From NCBI RefSeq assembly GCF_008831285.2, contig NC_045139.1:4502704-4566703 (forward strand): DNA of 64,000 nucleotides. Direction: 5' to 3'. This stretch comes from Nymphaea colorata. Taxonomy: Eukaryota > Streptophyta > Magnoliopsida > Nymphaeales > Nymphaeaceae. The notes below the pieces were generated by a model. That model saw nothing but the letters and a program-made list of their open reading frames with translations, had not been told where the DNA came from and ran no database searches. This document shows, in pieces, positions 35,501 to 48,067 of the stretch. Both the position numbers and the translations under genes were made by a program. The first letter of the stretch is position 1. Every line of letters starts with the position of its first letter.

Positions 35501-38500
35501 TCATTTGAAAGTCTCCCGATTGAACAATTTCTGGAGAATGGTCTTGATCGAGGAAGAAAAAACAAAATTAATTGTGTTAGAATTACCATTGCTGAAATTT
35601 CGAACATATAAAAAGTAGGTATTTTAGACGTGAAATTTTTTTCAAGATTCCAATTTAATACTGAAGTACCTTTAGGGTCTATTTGGAAAACAGAACAATA
35701 TGTAACTGTTTCATGAATTGGCCCAAAGATTGGAACATATTCACAGAACACTTAAAAAACTGTCATATGAATCTGCTCCAAGTTTTTGGGCAGATCTGTT
35801 CCATTTGCTAAATGAGCCCTTGTATCTGCTTCTTCTATTGTTGTACCCTCTTATGATAGCAATAATTATATGTATGCATGAAAGGTTCATGAGAAAGCAC
35901 TTTGAAAGTATTGGTCAAACCACAGTTTGCAGTTGCATAAGACAACACAGTTCTTGAAGCAAAAAATTCAAGACTTGGCCTAATTGTTGCTAAATTTAAT
36001 TTTATTAAAGCCCATTTGAAGATGTGTTCCAGGTTTCTCATCACCAAGATGACAACCTAGGATGAATTGCACTGACCCAGAAAGTGAACCTGCTGAAATT
36101 CAAGATCCAATTTGGAATGGTTGTGCATGCTAGTGTAATCAGTAGAGATCACAACATGAGAAGATAAGCATTTGGTTTAGGTCTCCAATTAAGAAACTTA
36201 CAGGACAATTACGGTTAATCTCCAATCCATGATAAAGTTCATCAGGTGATACCAAGAGCTTCACAGGACGAAATTCAGTAGATAATGTACGACTCCTGTT
36301 GTCTGTAAAACCTATCAGTTGCAACTCTATAAGGTGTTCAAAAGCCTGCAAAAGAAACAAGTTGGCACTATATAAGGTGTTCAAAAGCCTGCAAAAGAAA
36401 CCGATAGTCAGTAGATGAATTTTAGTTAACAGTCGTCCCCTCCAAGCAGCTGACAGTTCACTAAACCCATATAAGTTCCAACTCCTTTCACATGGTCCAA
36501 AGACTTGTATATGACCCTTCTAAGTGCTACTATGTAACTATGAAAATTGTTTCTTAGCCAGGAAACCTTTAGAGCCAAATTAACTACATATGAAGGGTTG
36601 GAAACTATTCTAGGAATAGCTAAGTATAGGGTTCAGTAAAAGATCTGAGTGCAAAGAAAAATCTGAAAAACCAAGCTTATCCAGTAAAAGAGATGTGAGC
36701 TCAGTTTTCCACACCCAAATGAGATTACTTTTTCTGGAAAAATAGATGTGGAGATGCATATCTTTTTTGTCAACAAGTTTTCTAGCACAGTTTCTGAAGT
36801 TCTCTTTCAGATAAAACAGGCCTCAGAACTTGCTTTATAAGTGGATTATTTGATGGTGTTGGAAGGCCAACTTTCTCCATGGATAAGGTATCTCCCCAAA
36901 GGTATCTCATGTTTGCCATTGATTTGATAAACAGGCCCACTCAATAACACTGCCCACATGTTGCCTATTAGACTTTCTAACGGGGGGTAGTGAAACCCTT
37001 TCAACAAGTGCATACAAAATTGCAACTCTGTTTGCTTAAGCTCTCCATGCAAGTAGAGGTGTGTGCCAGTATTGACAGCACAGCACGAGCCCACAGTGCA
37101 ACAATAAGTCCACAGTTAAATCCACTGCGTTATTCAGCATGAAAACTCTGTGATCTAATAATTTGTACGAAGAGCTTTCAAGTGGACTGATTTGCACTAC
37201 GAATTTCATTATTTGGACCCAAATAATGACCATATATTGGTTTAATTATTAATTATAATGTACTCAACCTTGCTAAATGTCTGCACAGGCAAGAAGTTTC
37301 ACTAAATCATCAAATGAACTAAATAGTCTTAACAGCACCTACACCTCTGTTATAGGCTTTGCAGGGAGAAAAACATTCATAGTGTTCCAAAGTAGGTTTA
37401 ATCAAGAAGGTTTAATCAAGAAGAACCTGAAACAACAGAGCCACGGATCATGAAAGCATTGAGACATATTCAGTTTCCTTGTCTACGTCAAAAGTAACTA
37501 CTGTTGCCAGGAAAAGTAATAGAATAGAATGTTTAAGGACAGTTTACATGGTCTTCATATTGTCAGTCATCTTGGAAAGTGACCATGATAGTTTCTGCAC
37601 TTTGTTCTTATTCGAGCTTGTAGATAGCAATTGTGTTTCTAAGTCAGTATGAAGTTCTCCAAAACAGTTACTCCAAAAGGGACGGGAAAGTTAATTATAC
37701 ACGTACATGTGCAAGCAAATAAAAAAGGTGAATCACAAGCTTCCCTTTTTTTTCTTTGTCTATGTGAATTATGCTTCTCAAAGTATCTCGTATATATAGG
37801 CATGTGAGACAGAGGTCCCTTCCCCTGATTACTAATGTAGTGCCTTGTCCTGCTCATTTCTTTAACCTCTAAGTACAGCACAAGCAAATTTTCTCACTTT
37901 TTCAAGTTTGTTCTATCTCCTCCACCTTCCCTTCCCTAATTCTTTCCTCCTGAGGCACAGACTTTCAACTTTTAACAGTTAATATACTTGAAAGCATATC
38001 ACAAAGATAGGGATTGGCAATAAAGAGTTAGCAGGATCCTTTCTGTTCCAACTTAAATAATATTCCGCCAACAGATATGCAAGTAAGACATTGAAAACAG
38101 TGATCAGAAAATTGAAGAATTTGTCACAAATAATCATAAAAATAAGCAAAAAAAAAAAAGGAATTTGCATTGTAGCAAAGGGAGGGATCCTTTTGGAAGA
38201 AATATTTTCCTACCCTCAGACAAACTTGTTGTGCATAATAATCACAGGTTTGATGTGCAACATGGAGACTTTTATATTCTGCAATAAACATCAACTTATT
38301 CAGTTACATGAGCTGTATAATACAATCTAAAATATGGTATAACCGTATAACAATCAGACCTTTCATTATTGAATTGAAGTTGTATGATTCAGATTCTTTG
38401 CTCTCAAGTCTATTCATGCACACAAGAATGTATAGCTCCAAGATCGAGGCATCTGCTTAAAGAGATATACCAAAAAATCAAAATCCATCAAGAATGAAGA

Positions 38501-41500
38501 GTCACCAACAACCATGACTTGCCTACTATAATAGATATATATTTAGGAATTTTAAGTTGGAATTTCGGTTCGACTTTTAGAAGACATAAGCATACACTTA
38601 TGAAGATGCTATATTCCATCATGGTCCTAAAAGTGCAGCTAAAGCTTGCTCACAGAGCTTGGTCATAGAGTCCCTTGTTAAAGTGAGCTGAACTTAAGCA
38701 TATAAACATTACGGCAAGGGAGAACCTACACATGCTACCAAGTCGATATAATCATATATGTGTGTGTTTATATCTGCATGTGTTGCATATATTTGTTTGA
38801 TTAACTAAATAAAATTTAAGCAAATAAGAAACTGGATCATAAAGCATCATGATGCAATTGCTAGAATTAGAGTACAAAACTTTATTCTGAAGTTCAAATT
38901 TTTAGTCATGGTGGTATGTGATATTGATCCTTAAAATTCACCGGGTAGATAAGATATATAATTATATAAGAACTAATCAAAATTGAAGCTGATATACATT
39001 TCTAGAATTTGTATTTGATCATCACAGGTTAGTCTGGTTTCACCTTGAAGAGTGTCCATCTTAGGCTGCCTCTGCAGAGATGATTTGGAATTCTGGAAAT
39101 TTTCAAATGTAAGGTACCCTTTCCTTAGATCCATGTCAGAAACAGCACGAAATCTGGCAACATCTTCCAGTTAGTAAAATTAAGCACTGAGGTTAGGTTG
39201 TGTAAGGAGCAAAGCAACAACATATAGCAATAGGCTATTGACAGCAACTCGGTGGACCTACAGAAAATGCAACAGGCTGGAAAAAGATGTTGCGCTAGTA
39301 TCTGCTATTGAATCCAGAATACCTGCAAAACTTTCATTTTCCAATATTTTCTGCCTCCATCAAGGATAACTCCATTAGTTTTGAAGTTTAAAGTGCAACC
39401 AAGAAAACAGCCTTAAAAGGATACATGAAGCTTTTTGTTGAATTCAGAGGCAAAATGTATATTGGAGAAACTTGAGTCTGTGGGCAAACTTAGGATGTAC
39501 TTGCATAATCTGCAAAACACATTAGCGTCAATGAAAATGAAAGCTTCAGACCAAAAGGCCAGTTGGCTGGAACAATTAGTCAAGCACCAGATGATTACGT
39601 ACCTCAGTAAATCCCCTCTAGAGGGAGGAAAAAACAATAGCTTTCTGTGTGAGAAACGTGATCTAACTCTCTTTTCTAGTTGCTGGTCAGCATCCTGTAA
39701 ATTAAGCCCAGACCATACTTAAGTTATAATCACAGGTAAGATATTGAACGTTTTGCTGCTTATATAATCAAGAATCAAGAAACAGTAGACAATTGTTCAG
39801 TTAAATTTTTACTGCACTATGGTACATTATACCACTTAGAAGCTCCAGGAATGAAAATTCATAAGAAAAATGCTTGCCAAGTAGAAGAAAATGTACACAT
39901 GAAATATGTCTGAGTGGATAGATATGTAATTGAAAAATACTCCATGTAGTTCTTTCTTTTATCAAGCATATTCAATTTCTCAAATTACAAAAATGAGCAC
40001 AAAAAGCACATAAAGTCCTTTTTCACCATCTGGTACATTCATTTTAGAAATAAAGCCAATTAACTCAATTATCCATGCAACAGATTGGCCACCTACAATC
40101 CCATCAAAGTGGGAGTCAAAGTGAAACATGTAAATGGTGATGTTCATAAATGAAGGGTCTCAACTAGTGCCCCTGATGAGCTATCCTTAACTTGGGCCTC
40201 CAAACAGGTGATGACTACATTCCTCAGATGTCACAAGTTTAACCAGAGAACTGTTAAGATTTTAGGCCCCTTGCCTCTTAAATGACTAGTTGTTCATGCA
40301 TTTTCTAGGTCAATCTCACCTGTTCAGAACTCCATTCGTAGATAACGGCAAACAGTGGACTGCCAACCTTTTCTCGCACAATTGTAGTTTATGGACATAT
40401 TGAGAAGATTGCCTGTGCTGCTTTCCTTTCTTCTTCCCAGGAATTTGTTTTTACAGTTCCTTTCATAAAACTGAATTTTATATTTTTCTGATGACGGTAA
40501 CGAGTTTTGAGTGTTCCTGGCTTTGCTTCATCTTGTTTTTTGAGGTTGTTGATACAGCAAGGAAGAGAAAGATAAAGAGTTAAATTACATACCAGACGAC
40601 AACTCAGACCAATGATCACAGCCTGTGATGGTACCGTTTGAAGTGCATCTAGTAAACTGTACAGAATCCGTTGCCTCCCCTGTAATGTACATGATGAAAC
40701 AAAACATATGTGCTTTTACAGAATACAGAGAAGTAAAACTGGAGCTCACACCCAGCAAAAATAGAGGGATAAACAGGAAGGAACCAAACCTACTTGTGCA
40801 AAACAATCAAACTCATCAAGTATAAATACAATTGCTTTGTGTGATAATGCACATTCTCTGCAAAACAAGTCTGATGTCAGAACGTGAAGAGTAAGACTAA
40901 GAAACTCATGTAAGTAACTAGAATTTGGACGAATAAAATGCTGGATGATGGTAGCTTATTTAATTTTCTGACAAATATTGTGTGCATACCTTAACATCGT
41001 AATCAAAAATTCAGAATTGTCGTCAAACGAGGCCTGTAAAGAAGACATGTTAATTCAAAAGTATGCCAATAATAGACACTGAAATGTTTCACAAGTTTCT
41101 GTTAAGTTTTACCCCCCCCCCCCCCCCCCCCCCCCAACCACCCGGCCCTCAAAAAAAAAAAAAAGTAAATAAGTAAATGTTCACCATTTTTGAGAATGCT
41201 AATTGATGTTCCACACACAGCTGCCGAGATATTTCCTACAACAATAACGAATGCAAATTAATATTATGAATACTTTTATTCATTATTGCAATAGAATCAA
41301 CTGAAAATAGACAACATTGAATAATGGAGCGACCAGGATGTTGAAAGGACTCCATGCTTGTGCACATGAATGAAGTATGAAAAACGCCCACATGAGTATG
41401 TACATAATTTGTGTCAGATAGCCTCCTTAGGATGTAGCAGAGCATGCAACCAATATACTCACAGATTTTTGCTTGTTCCATGGAGATAATTACATGGATC

Positions 41501-42501
41501 AGCTTTTTGACTTCATCAAATGACGACATTTAATTAAAAATATGTACATGCATGTGTACTCATGAACATGTGTTTTTATGCATCAGTTACCTCCACATCA
41601 TTACGCTTGGAAAAAGTTCTTTTTGGGAATGAAATTAACAGAGTACAAGAACCTCAAAATAAGATAAAAACACAAACTAACAAAACTATTCAAGTACATG
41701 GTTAATATAAACAGGTTTTGCAGTTAATAAATGATAACATCTGCCTAAGGTAAAGATGAAAAAAAGTCCTTGCTTTTATAACCGCTATACTACAATGAAT
41801 TAACTTGTGAGGATTAATCAACTACGAGAGTCAGCTTTCTATACATTCTATAATACTGATCATAAATGTCACAAAGCAACAGAAACATTCGTCTGGAAAA
41901 AAAAGGTAGCTTCTGCAGTAGGATTTGCACTCAAAGAGGACAAACTATCGCAATCGATTTTCATAAATTAATATTACCAACAATCACTTCTTGCCAAAAA
42001 CTCAGTGTAGGAAACAATTCACTATTCTGTTATGTCATAAACAACCAAATGTGCAATACAAGAAATCATTAATATAGTTCTAGGTTTTGACTATTTGAAT
42101 GAGGCAGCCATTTCATTGACAATAACTATTCAAATTTCAGACAACGGAATAGCAACATTTAAGCATAAAAGGCATATTAGAGCGCTACCTACATCAATTT
42201 TCTTATGTTTGTAATTTTCTCATAAGAGCAATTCGGGAAAAGAAGAAATAAGTTACTTAGAAAAGAGGATCAAATAATGAAGACCTTGAGTGCACTACGG
42301 TCATTGCTATGAAGCATTCCATTCAGTCGAACCTGAAAAAAATAGATGCATCAGAAGTTTGCAAACTTAACATTTCAAGGTCAAAGCAATCAAGTGATCA
42401 TAAACGACTTGAGCCTGCACCACCAGTAAAAGTGCATGAACAGAATCTTATGTTCATGCATCTGTAGTTGCATGTTTATATTTCTTCAAATATAATGTAT
42501 G

Positions 42502-42540
<39 letters not shown>

Positions 42541-43988
42541 CCACTCCTGATATATATATGAGATACAAAAAATTGTCCACAAACAACAAAGCTAACAATT
42601 AATAATTAACAAATAGCAAGCCATGTTTCTATGAATGATTCAACAAAAAATAAAGTAAATTGTCCTTTACCACACCTGCACTCAAGTTATGTCGACTTTG
42701 GTGCCGCAACTGCTTTTTAAGAGTTCATGTGACTTAGTTGTATAGTTTAGCAGACTCGGCAAAGCGCAGGTCATACATACAAATTTTTCTGACCAATTGT
42801 TATCCAGAAGGTGTTTATCATTGTTCATATACATAGGAATAGCACATCCCACACCATCACTGTTGAAACTCTTGTTTCTAGCGTGCACCAATATTCCCCT
42901 TATCCTAAAGCTTAACTTGTAAAGTGATATTTGAAAAAACATGTTTATTAAATGTTGTACGTAATTACAACAGACAATAATTAGCAAGAAATGGCGGCCT
43001 ATCTGGATAAATTGCATATTGCCCTCTATACGCAAAGACGATTGGTTCCAGTTCGTTTAATGCACTTACAGTTACAGGACAATGGTAGTGTACCGTCAAC
43101 GCCTGCAATCAGGGCTCACTGAGTCGTAGACCACGATCATGTTTTACATTGTTTCCAACATGGACTAGGTTTTCATTTATTGCAATTTTCATCTTAAATC
43201 GTTTTAAGAAAGCATAGAGCCTTCGACAGAAGCAATCCATCAATTAAGCCTCTCATAAATACACTGACAGGAAGAAAATTTTATATATCAGGTCAAGGGC
43301 TAGAAAGCAAAAAAGGACAATTACCACAGATACCAAATCAGGGTGTTCCGTCCTCAAATCATCAAGGACAAGATCTAATACCTGCGACAGAAAAATCGAA
43401 TAAGATCATCGTCATAATCATCAAAGTGACAGCCATCAGCAGGGTTGAGATTCACCGCAGCTTTGCCGCAGCCCCTAGGGCCGAGAAGGAGGACAGAGTT
43501 GCTGCAGGCTTCGGTCACCGCATTTGAGAGTACGAATTTTAGCTTGCTGCATGAAAAAATACAAGAATATACTCTATAGATGATGAGGGCTGCCATGATC
43601 GTGAGAATTACTGTGAGGACGAACTTAGAGACGATAATGATGGTACTATGGCCAACGATACTAAAAAACCTAGTCAATGCATCTTATGGATTATGGGGTG
43701 AAGACAGTGCTGGGACTAAGAAGATGTTAGTAGTCATGGTAATAATGATGTTAAAGACGGCGAAGACGATTATGACTAGGCATACACATTCAAGTGATGG
43801 ATATAGAGATATCAAGAGAGAATAGCGACGATGATGGCAGAAGAATGGATGTGGGGAACAGTGAAAAAGAAATCGAACCTGTAATTGCTATCAGGATCAG
43901 AGGAAAAGCATTTGAAGATGAATTTGGGATCGCAGAGCCTCGTTCTGATCAGAATGAGGGCATCCGTTGCAGAATCTGCCGTTGCCAT
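35501..43988 (-). CDS. ORC4: Origin recognition complex subunit 4, 16 exons
   Basis: This is an AAA+ subunit of the nuclear complex that marks replication origins. Exons in reading order: 43879-43988, 43456-43546, 43325-43381, 42285-42332, 41185-41235, 40990-41033, 40794-40857, 40593-40679, 39603-39694, 39425-39509, 39262-39350, 39044-39153, 38360-38452, 38214-38278, 36202-36345, 35501-35542. The sum is 1272 nt (423 aa; plant ORC4 is about 417), and all phases close. Landmarks are Walker A GPRGCGKAA from residue 59, Walker B ILDEFD at 146-151 and sensor-1 region GLSCRLDADQ from 179. The C-terminal winged-helix region includes ILELYILVCMNRLE, DYYAQQVCLRAFEHL and FRPVKLLVSPDEL, ending LQKLFNRETFK. 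The last exon is small (14 codons with stop) and 0.66 kb past the previous one. TatC diverges from it. Confidence 0.94.
36327..36402 (-). repeat. 43-bp duplication of an ORC4 3' splice site
   Basis: The text AAGGTGTTCAAAAGCCTGCA occurs twice (about 36331 and 36374). It covers the acceptor and the first codons of ORC4 exon 15. The downstream copy (exon start 36345) opens the true exon. The upstream copy (start 36388) would read AFEHLI and then a stop. Confidence 0.85.
41112..41163. repeat. Poly-C then poly-A tract in an ORC4 intron
   Basis: About 24 C are followed, after a short spacer, by about 15 A, 22 bp from the donor of exon 5. The run length may be a sequencing or assembly approximation. 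Confidence 0.8.
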
Positions 43989-44990
43989 ATCCCTCTCTCC
44001 CTCTCCCTCTCCCTCTCTTCTGCCGCTCCTTCTCCCGCCAATTTGAAGGGGCGAGAGAGCGCGCGTCCTTGGATTGGAGTACTGTATGGGAGATGCCCCG
44101 AATTTGAATAGTCGGATTTGGTAGAAGAAATTGGATCGGGTTTGAACTCACTACGCCCTACAGAATTTTAGATTTTTTTTTTTTTTATCTATGATTGATT
44201 TTAATTTATCAATTACCGAATTTTAATTTATGTTTCAATTTTATAATCAAAATTCTAAACTGTTGAACACAAAGAGAAATTATAACTGAAAATTTCATTT
44301 CAATTCGAGTTTGAGGTGGAATTTTGTTTCTAGTTTTTTAATGAATTCTAGAATCAAAATTCAAGACTGCCAAGGTTTGGGAATTTTGAAGTACCTTATA
44401 AAGAATCAACTGAATTGGATTTTCTGTCTTATTTTACCAAAATCCAAATTATTTATGATCCGGGACGAAATTGGGTTCCTGGTTTCAGATCTGGTTCTGG
44501 TTCCATTTGATATTACACATCTAAATAAAGATATTGTATAACTCGACATCTAGTAGAATATTGGCTTTTGCACTTCTTATTTCAAGATTTTATGGTTCTT
44601 ATTCAGAAGACGTTTTGGACTTTGCTCGGATTTGAATTCAGACCGGGTCCGTGTACCGTAGTCTGCTTCGGATCTTTCTTGTCTGACTTGATAAGCTAAT
44701 TGAACCTACTAAATCTAGATCTCCTTCGATCGGATGCGATTCGGCTCAGATTGCAATTCACCTCGTAAGATCATTGAGAAATAAGGAGATATTGTTAAAA
44801 GCTAAAATATCCAGATATCATGAGCTTCCCTACAAAGGGAAATAAACTTGTTGTAGTGGAGAACCGGAATTTCTGTCTGGTGATAAAATTTTCCTGAACT
44901 TCTTGAAAATGCAAAAAATATAATATTCATGAAAGTCAGAGAAAAAATCCTCTCTCTCTCTCACTCTCTTCTTGTGGCCGGACGGGAGAG
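43989..44990. promoter_or_regulatory. Shared intergenic region between divergent ORC4 and TatC
   Basis: The two start codons are 1002 bp apart, facing away from each other. A CCCTCTCC-type repeat lies just inside the ORC4 leader (43990-44030), and a (CT)n run (44951-44970) precedes the TatC start. The middle is AT-rich and contains no gene. It must hold both promoters, possibly as one bidirectional unit; individual elements cannot be assigned. Confidence 0.5.
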
Positions 44991-47981
44991 ATGGGGAGTA
45001 CGGTGTGGCTATCGCATCCTCAACCAAACGCCTTCCAGAGTCTTCAAGCACCTGCTTCTCGGAAAATCAGCAGGACCGCCATCTTCATTCTTTCGGAATC
45101 GAGGGTGACCTCATCTGTGGTATTCCATCCTTTGAAGTTGCGGAAAAGGAAACGTGGCTTGGTCCGTCATGCCGTCGAAGAAGGCAAGCAAGAGAACTCA
45201 AGTGGCGTTGGCTCAGCTTTGGAAGAAAGACCAGGTACCCATCTCTCAATTTCCATTATTTTTGAAGTTTTTTAATGAAATCTAGTCGACCAACATTAAT
45301 ATTTCCATCCGTTGAATTTCCTTCTTCTTCCCCGTGCAACTTTTTTGTTTTACTCTGCTTTCATGTTTTTAGTGAGCAGGCTTCTCCGATATGAAACAAG
45401 AAAGGATGTGCTGCCTGTTTGAACTGATGGGCATGGTTGCGGGATTTTATTTTCATAAGCCTGAATGAGAGCAGTAATTCGCGAATTAGACAAAGGTCTT
45501 TTGTGTATAGCAGGAAGTTTTCTGCCAGTTCTTGAGGACAAAGGAATGGTGGTATCGGTAGTGAAGTCCTAAGAATGAAAAAACTGCCAGTAATGGGTTA
45601 CTGGCATTTTTAATGATTTTATTGACAACCAGTGGTTGGTTGGCAGTTGTATCTCAATCTTTAGCTGGTAACGTTGGAGGCCGAGGAGTACGGTGTACAC
45701 CTTACTCTGTCGTTGATGAGAATTGATGCAGAATAAATTTTTACCGTTGAAAAAGCCGGGGGATTAAGGAGAAGTACCTCTGCTTTTATTATGCAGATTC
45801 AACAGTTCAACTTGTTCTGCTCTAATGGTGAAGTCTTCCACAAAATAGATAAGAGAAGGAAAGAAAAAACAAAAAACGGTGTCTCTGTCTAGTAGCATTA
45901 GTCCAGCAGCGCCAGTACCCAGTTGCTTAACTGATCTATATGGAGCTTGAGGATTGTTTCTTCGTACTTTTTTAAAGTAGCCCTGCATCATACGATACAG
46001 GGGGCTGATCGCATGTTACTTGCGATACGGGGATTGTACACCCCAATATCTAGATAGGGGGTGCTGGTGCACTAGTTGAATCCTCAGAAGTCGGAAATGC
46101 TGCTACGTGGTGTCTTTGTTTGAGTTCCACTTTGGTCCGGAGCCCTTTTTCAACTAAGTTGCATGATAGGCCTCCAAAAATGACTGGAATGGTTAAGCCT
46201 TCTTGAACTGGGAAAGAAATTAGGTCAGGAGCTAACAATGAGGTTGAGGTTGAAAGAAGCTGGAATAATTAGGCCTTCAACTGGAAAAAGGGATTAGGTC
46301 AAGGTATAATATAAGAAGGTAGCTTATGTGGTATGCGAGGAATATGTAAAAACATGCGAAGGATTTGAAGAAAAATGAGCTAAGCGTGCATGTTATCTTG
46401 GCATCGATTATGATAAGCACTGCAGGTAGCCATCTGCAGAGTTATGCTTTACTGCATAACAGGATGACCAAGTGTTTTCTTACGAGTCCGTTTGAATCTT
46501 TAGCGTCATTTTCTTTTTCCATGTTTTATTAGCAACAGTTGGGGGCTAAAAGTTTAACTTATTTTAGGTGTGATGCATCTCTTCCATCTTGGAAGTGAAG
46601 GGAAATTTGTGTAAGACTTGATGTTAAATAATTGATGTCTATTATTTGAATATTTCAAACATCAAATATTTTAATTCTACATTATGGATTAGTTCCAGTA
46701 GGATGAAGGATTCTTGTAACACTTTTTGTTTGATGCATAATTTCAAGGTAGTTATGAAGTAACAGTGAACGGTGAACCTGCTGGAGGTTGTCATAGTGAT
46801 TGCTGTCATTTTTTAACAACTCTATTGTGGCATCATCTTCTCATATTAAGATTGCTATTTTTAGTGCAGCACATAAATGGATTTTAAGGTTAAGGCTATG
46901 CATGCACTTTTCTGTACCTTAATTCTTGTTATGCAGTAACCGCATGGGCTACCTTGAGTCTGGCATATACCATATGACATTTGTCTCACATGGATGTGTA
47001 GTTGGATACTTGGACTACTTTTGAACTCAGGGTGTTTTCTCATCTTCTAAGGATGGTAGCTGTTGTTTATTTGTTACGGTATCTGGTTTGATCTTGTTCA
47101 AGAGAATGGTTGGCATGAGCTGGTGAGGGCCTGACCCAGCTTAGTGGTAAAAAGAAGGAAAAAGGATATTGGTCTGGGTTACTTATTAATGAATATGTTC
47201 ATGAATCGGACATGGCAGGTGCACTGCAAGAGGAATTTACAGAAAATATGGAACAGGGAAGCGGAGGGAGTTCGTTGTATGATTGGCTCTATCCCGACAA
47301 AGAGCTTCTTCCTGATGACAAAGAAATGAGTATTTTCGATCACTTGGAAGAACTACGGCAAAGAATGTTTGTTTCAGTTTTGGCTGTGGGGGCAGCTATC
47401 TTGGGATGCTTTGCATTTTCTAAAGAATTGATACTGCTTCTTGAAGCTCCTGTTAGTTCACAAGGAGTTCGATTTTTGCAGCTATCTCCAGGGGAGTTCT
47501 TCTTTACTACATTGAAGGTACAGATATATGTCTTTCAAGGTTTTGTGGTTCTTCTTCGACCTAGAGTTAGTTCTTGCCCCAATAGTCTTTGGTGTTTTTC
47601 TTCTCGTTATATGCTTACTTTATGCATTACAAAGCAGAATACATTTTGAATCTTTTCTAATAATTAGTAATTGTATTTGAAAACATACCTGCATTGTTAT
47701 GCTAATAACTTGATGTGTTTCTTGTGAAGTAGTCATTATATGCTTCAGAGTTGCACTGGAACGCCTATAGCATTTTTAAAGGAGTCTTTACAAATGGCTT
47801 GGTCCGTTATGCCGTTGAAATCTACCAGTTACCTCTATTGCCGGATGGATTTTTTTAAACTAGAAATCTTTGCTAAATGTCTTGAAAAACTGTGACCAAT
47901 GCACCTTTTTCAATGGTTTTTGACAATGGAAATAAATAAAAATCCATCTGGCAACTAGAGGTAGCTGACAAATTTCAAAAA

Positions 47982-48067
<86 letters not shown>

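Noticed and set aside
37548-37599. A candidate ORC4 exon on the - strand giving residues loosely like the FQTSDYYA region
   Set aside because: With the better acceptor it has an in-frame TGA, and the alternative acceptor is weak. The true exon is at 38214-38278 (EYKSLHVAHQTCDYYAQQVCLR), with exact phase and much better similarity.
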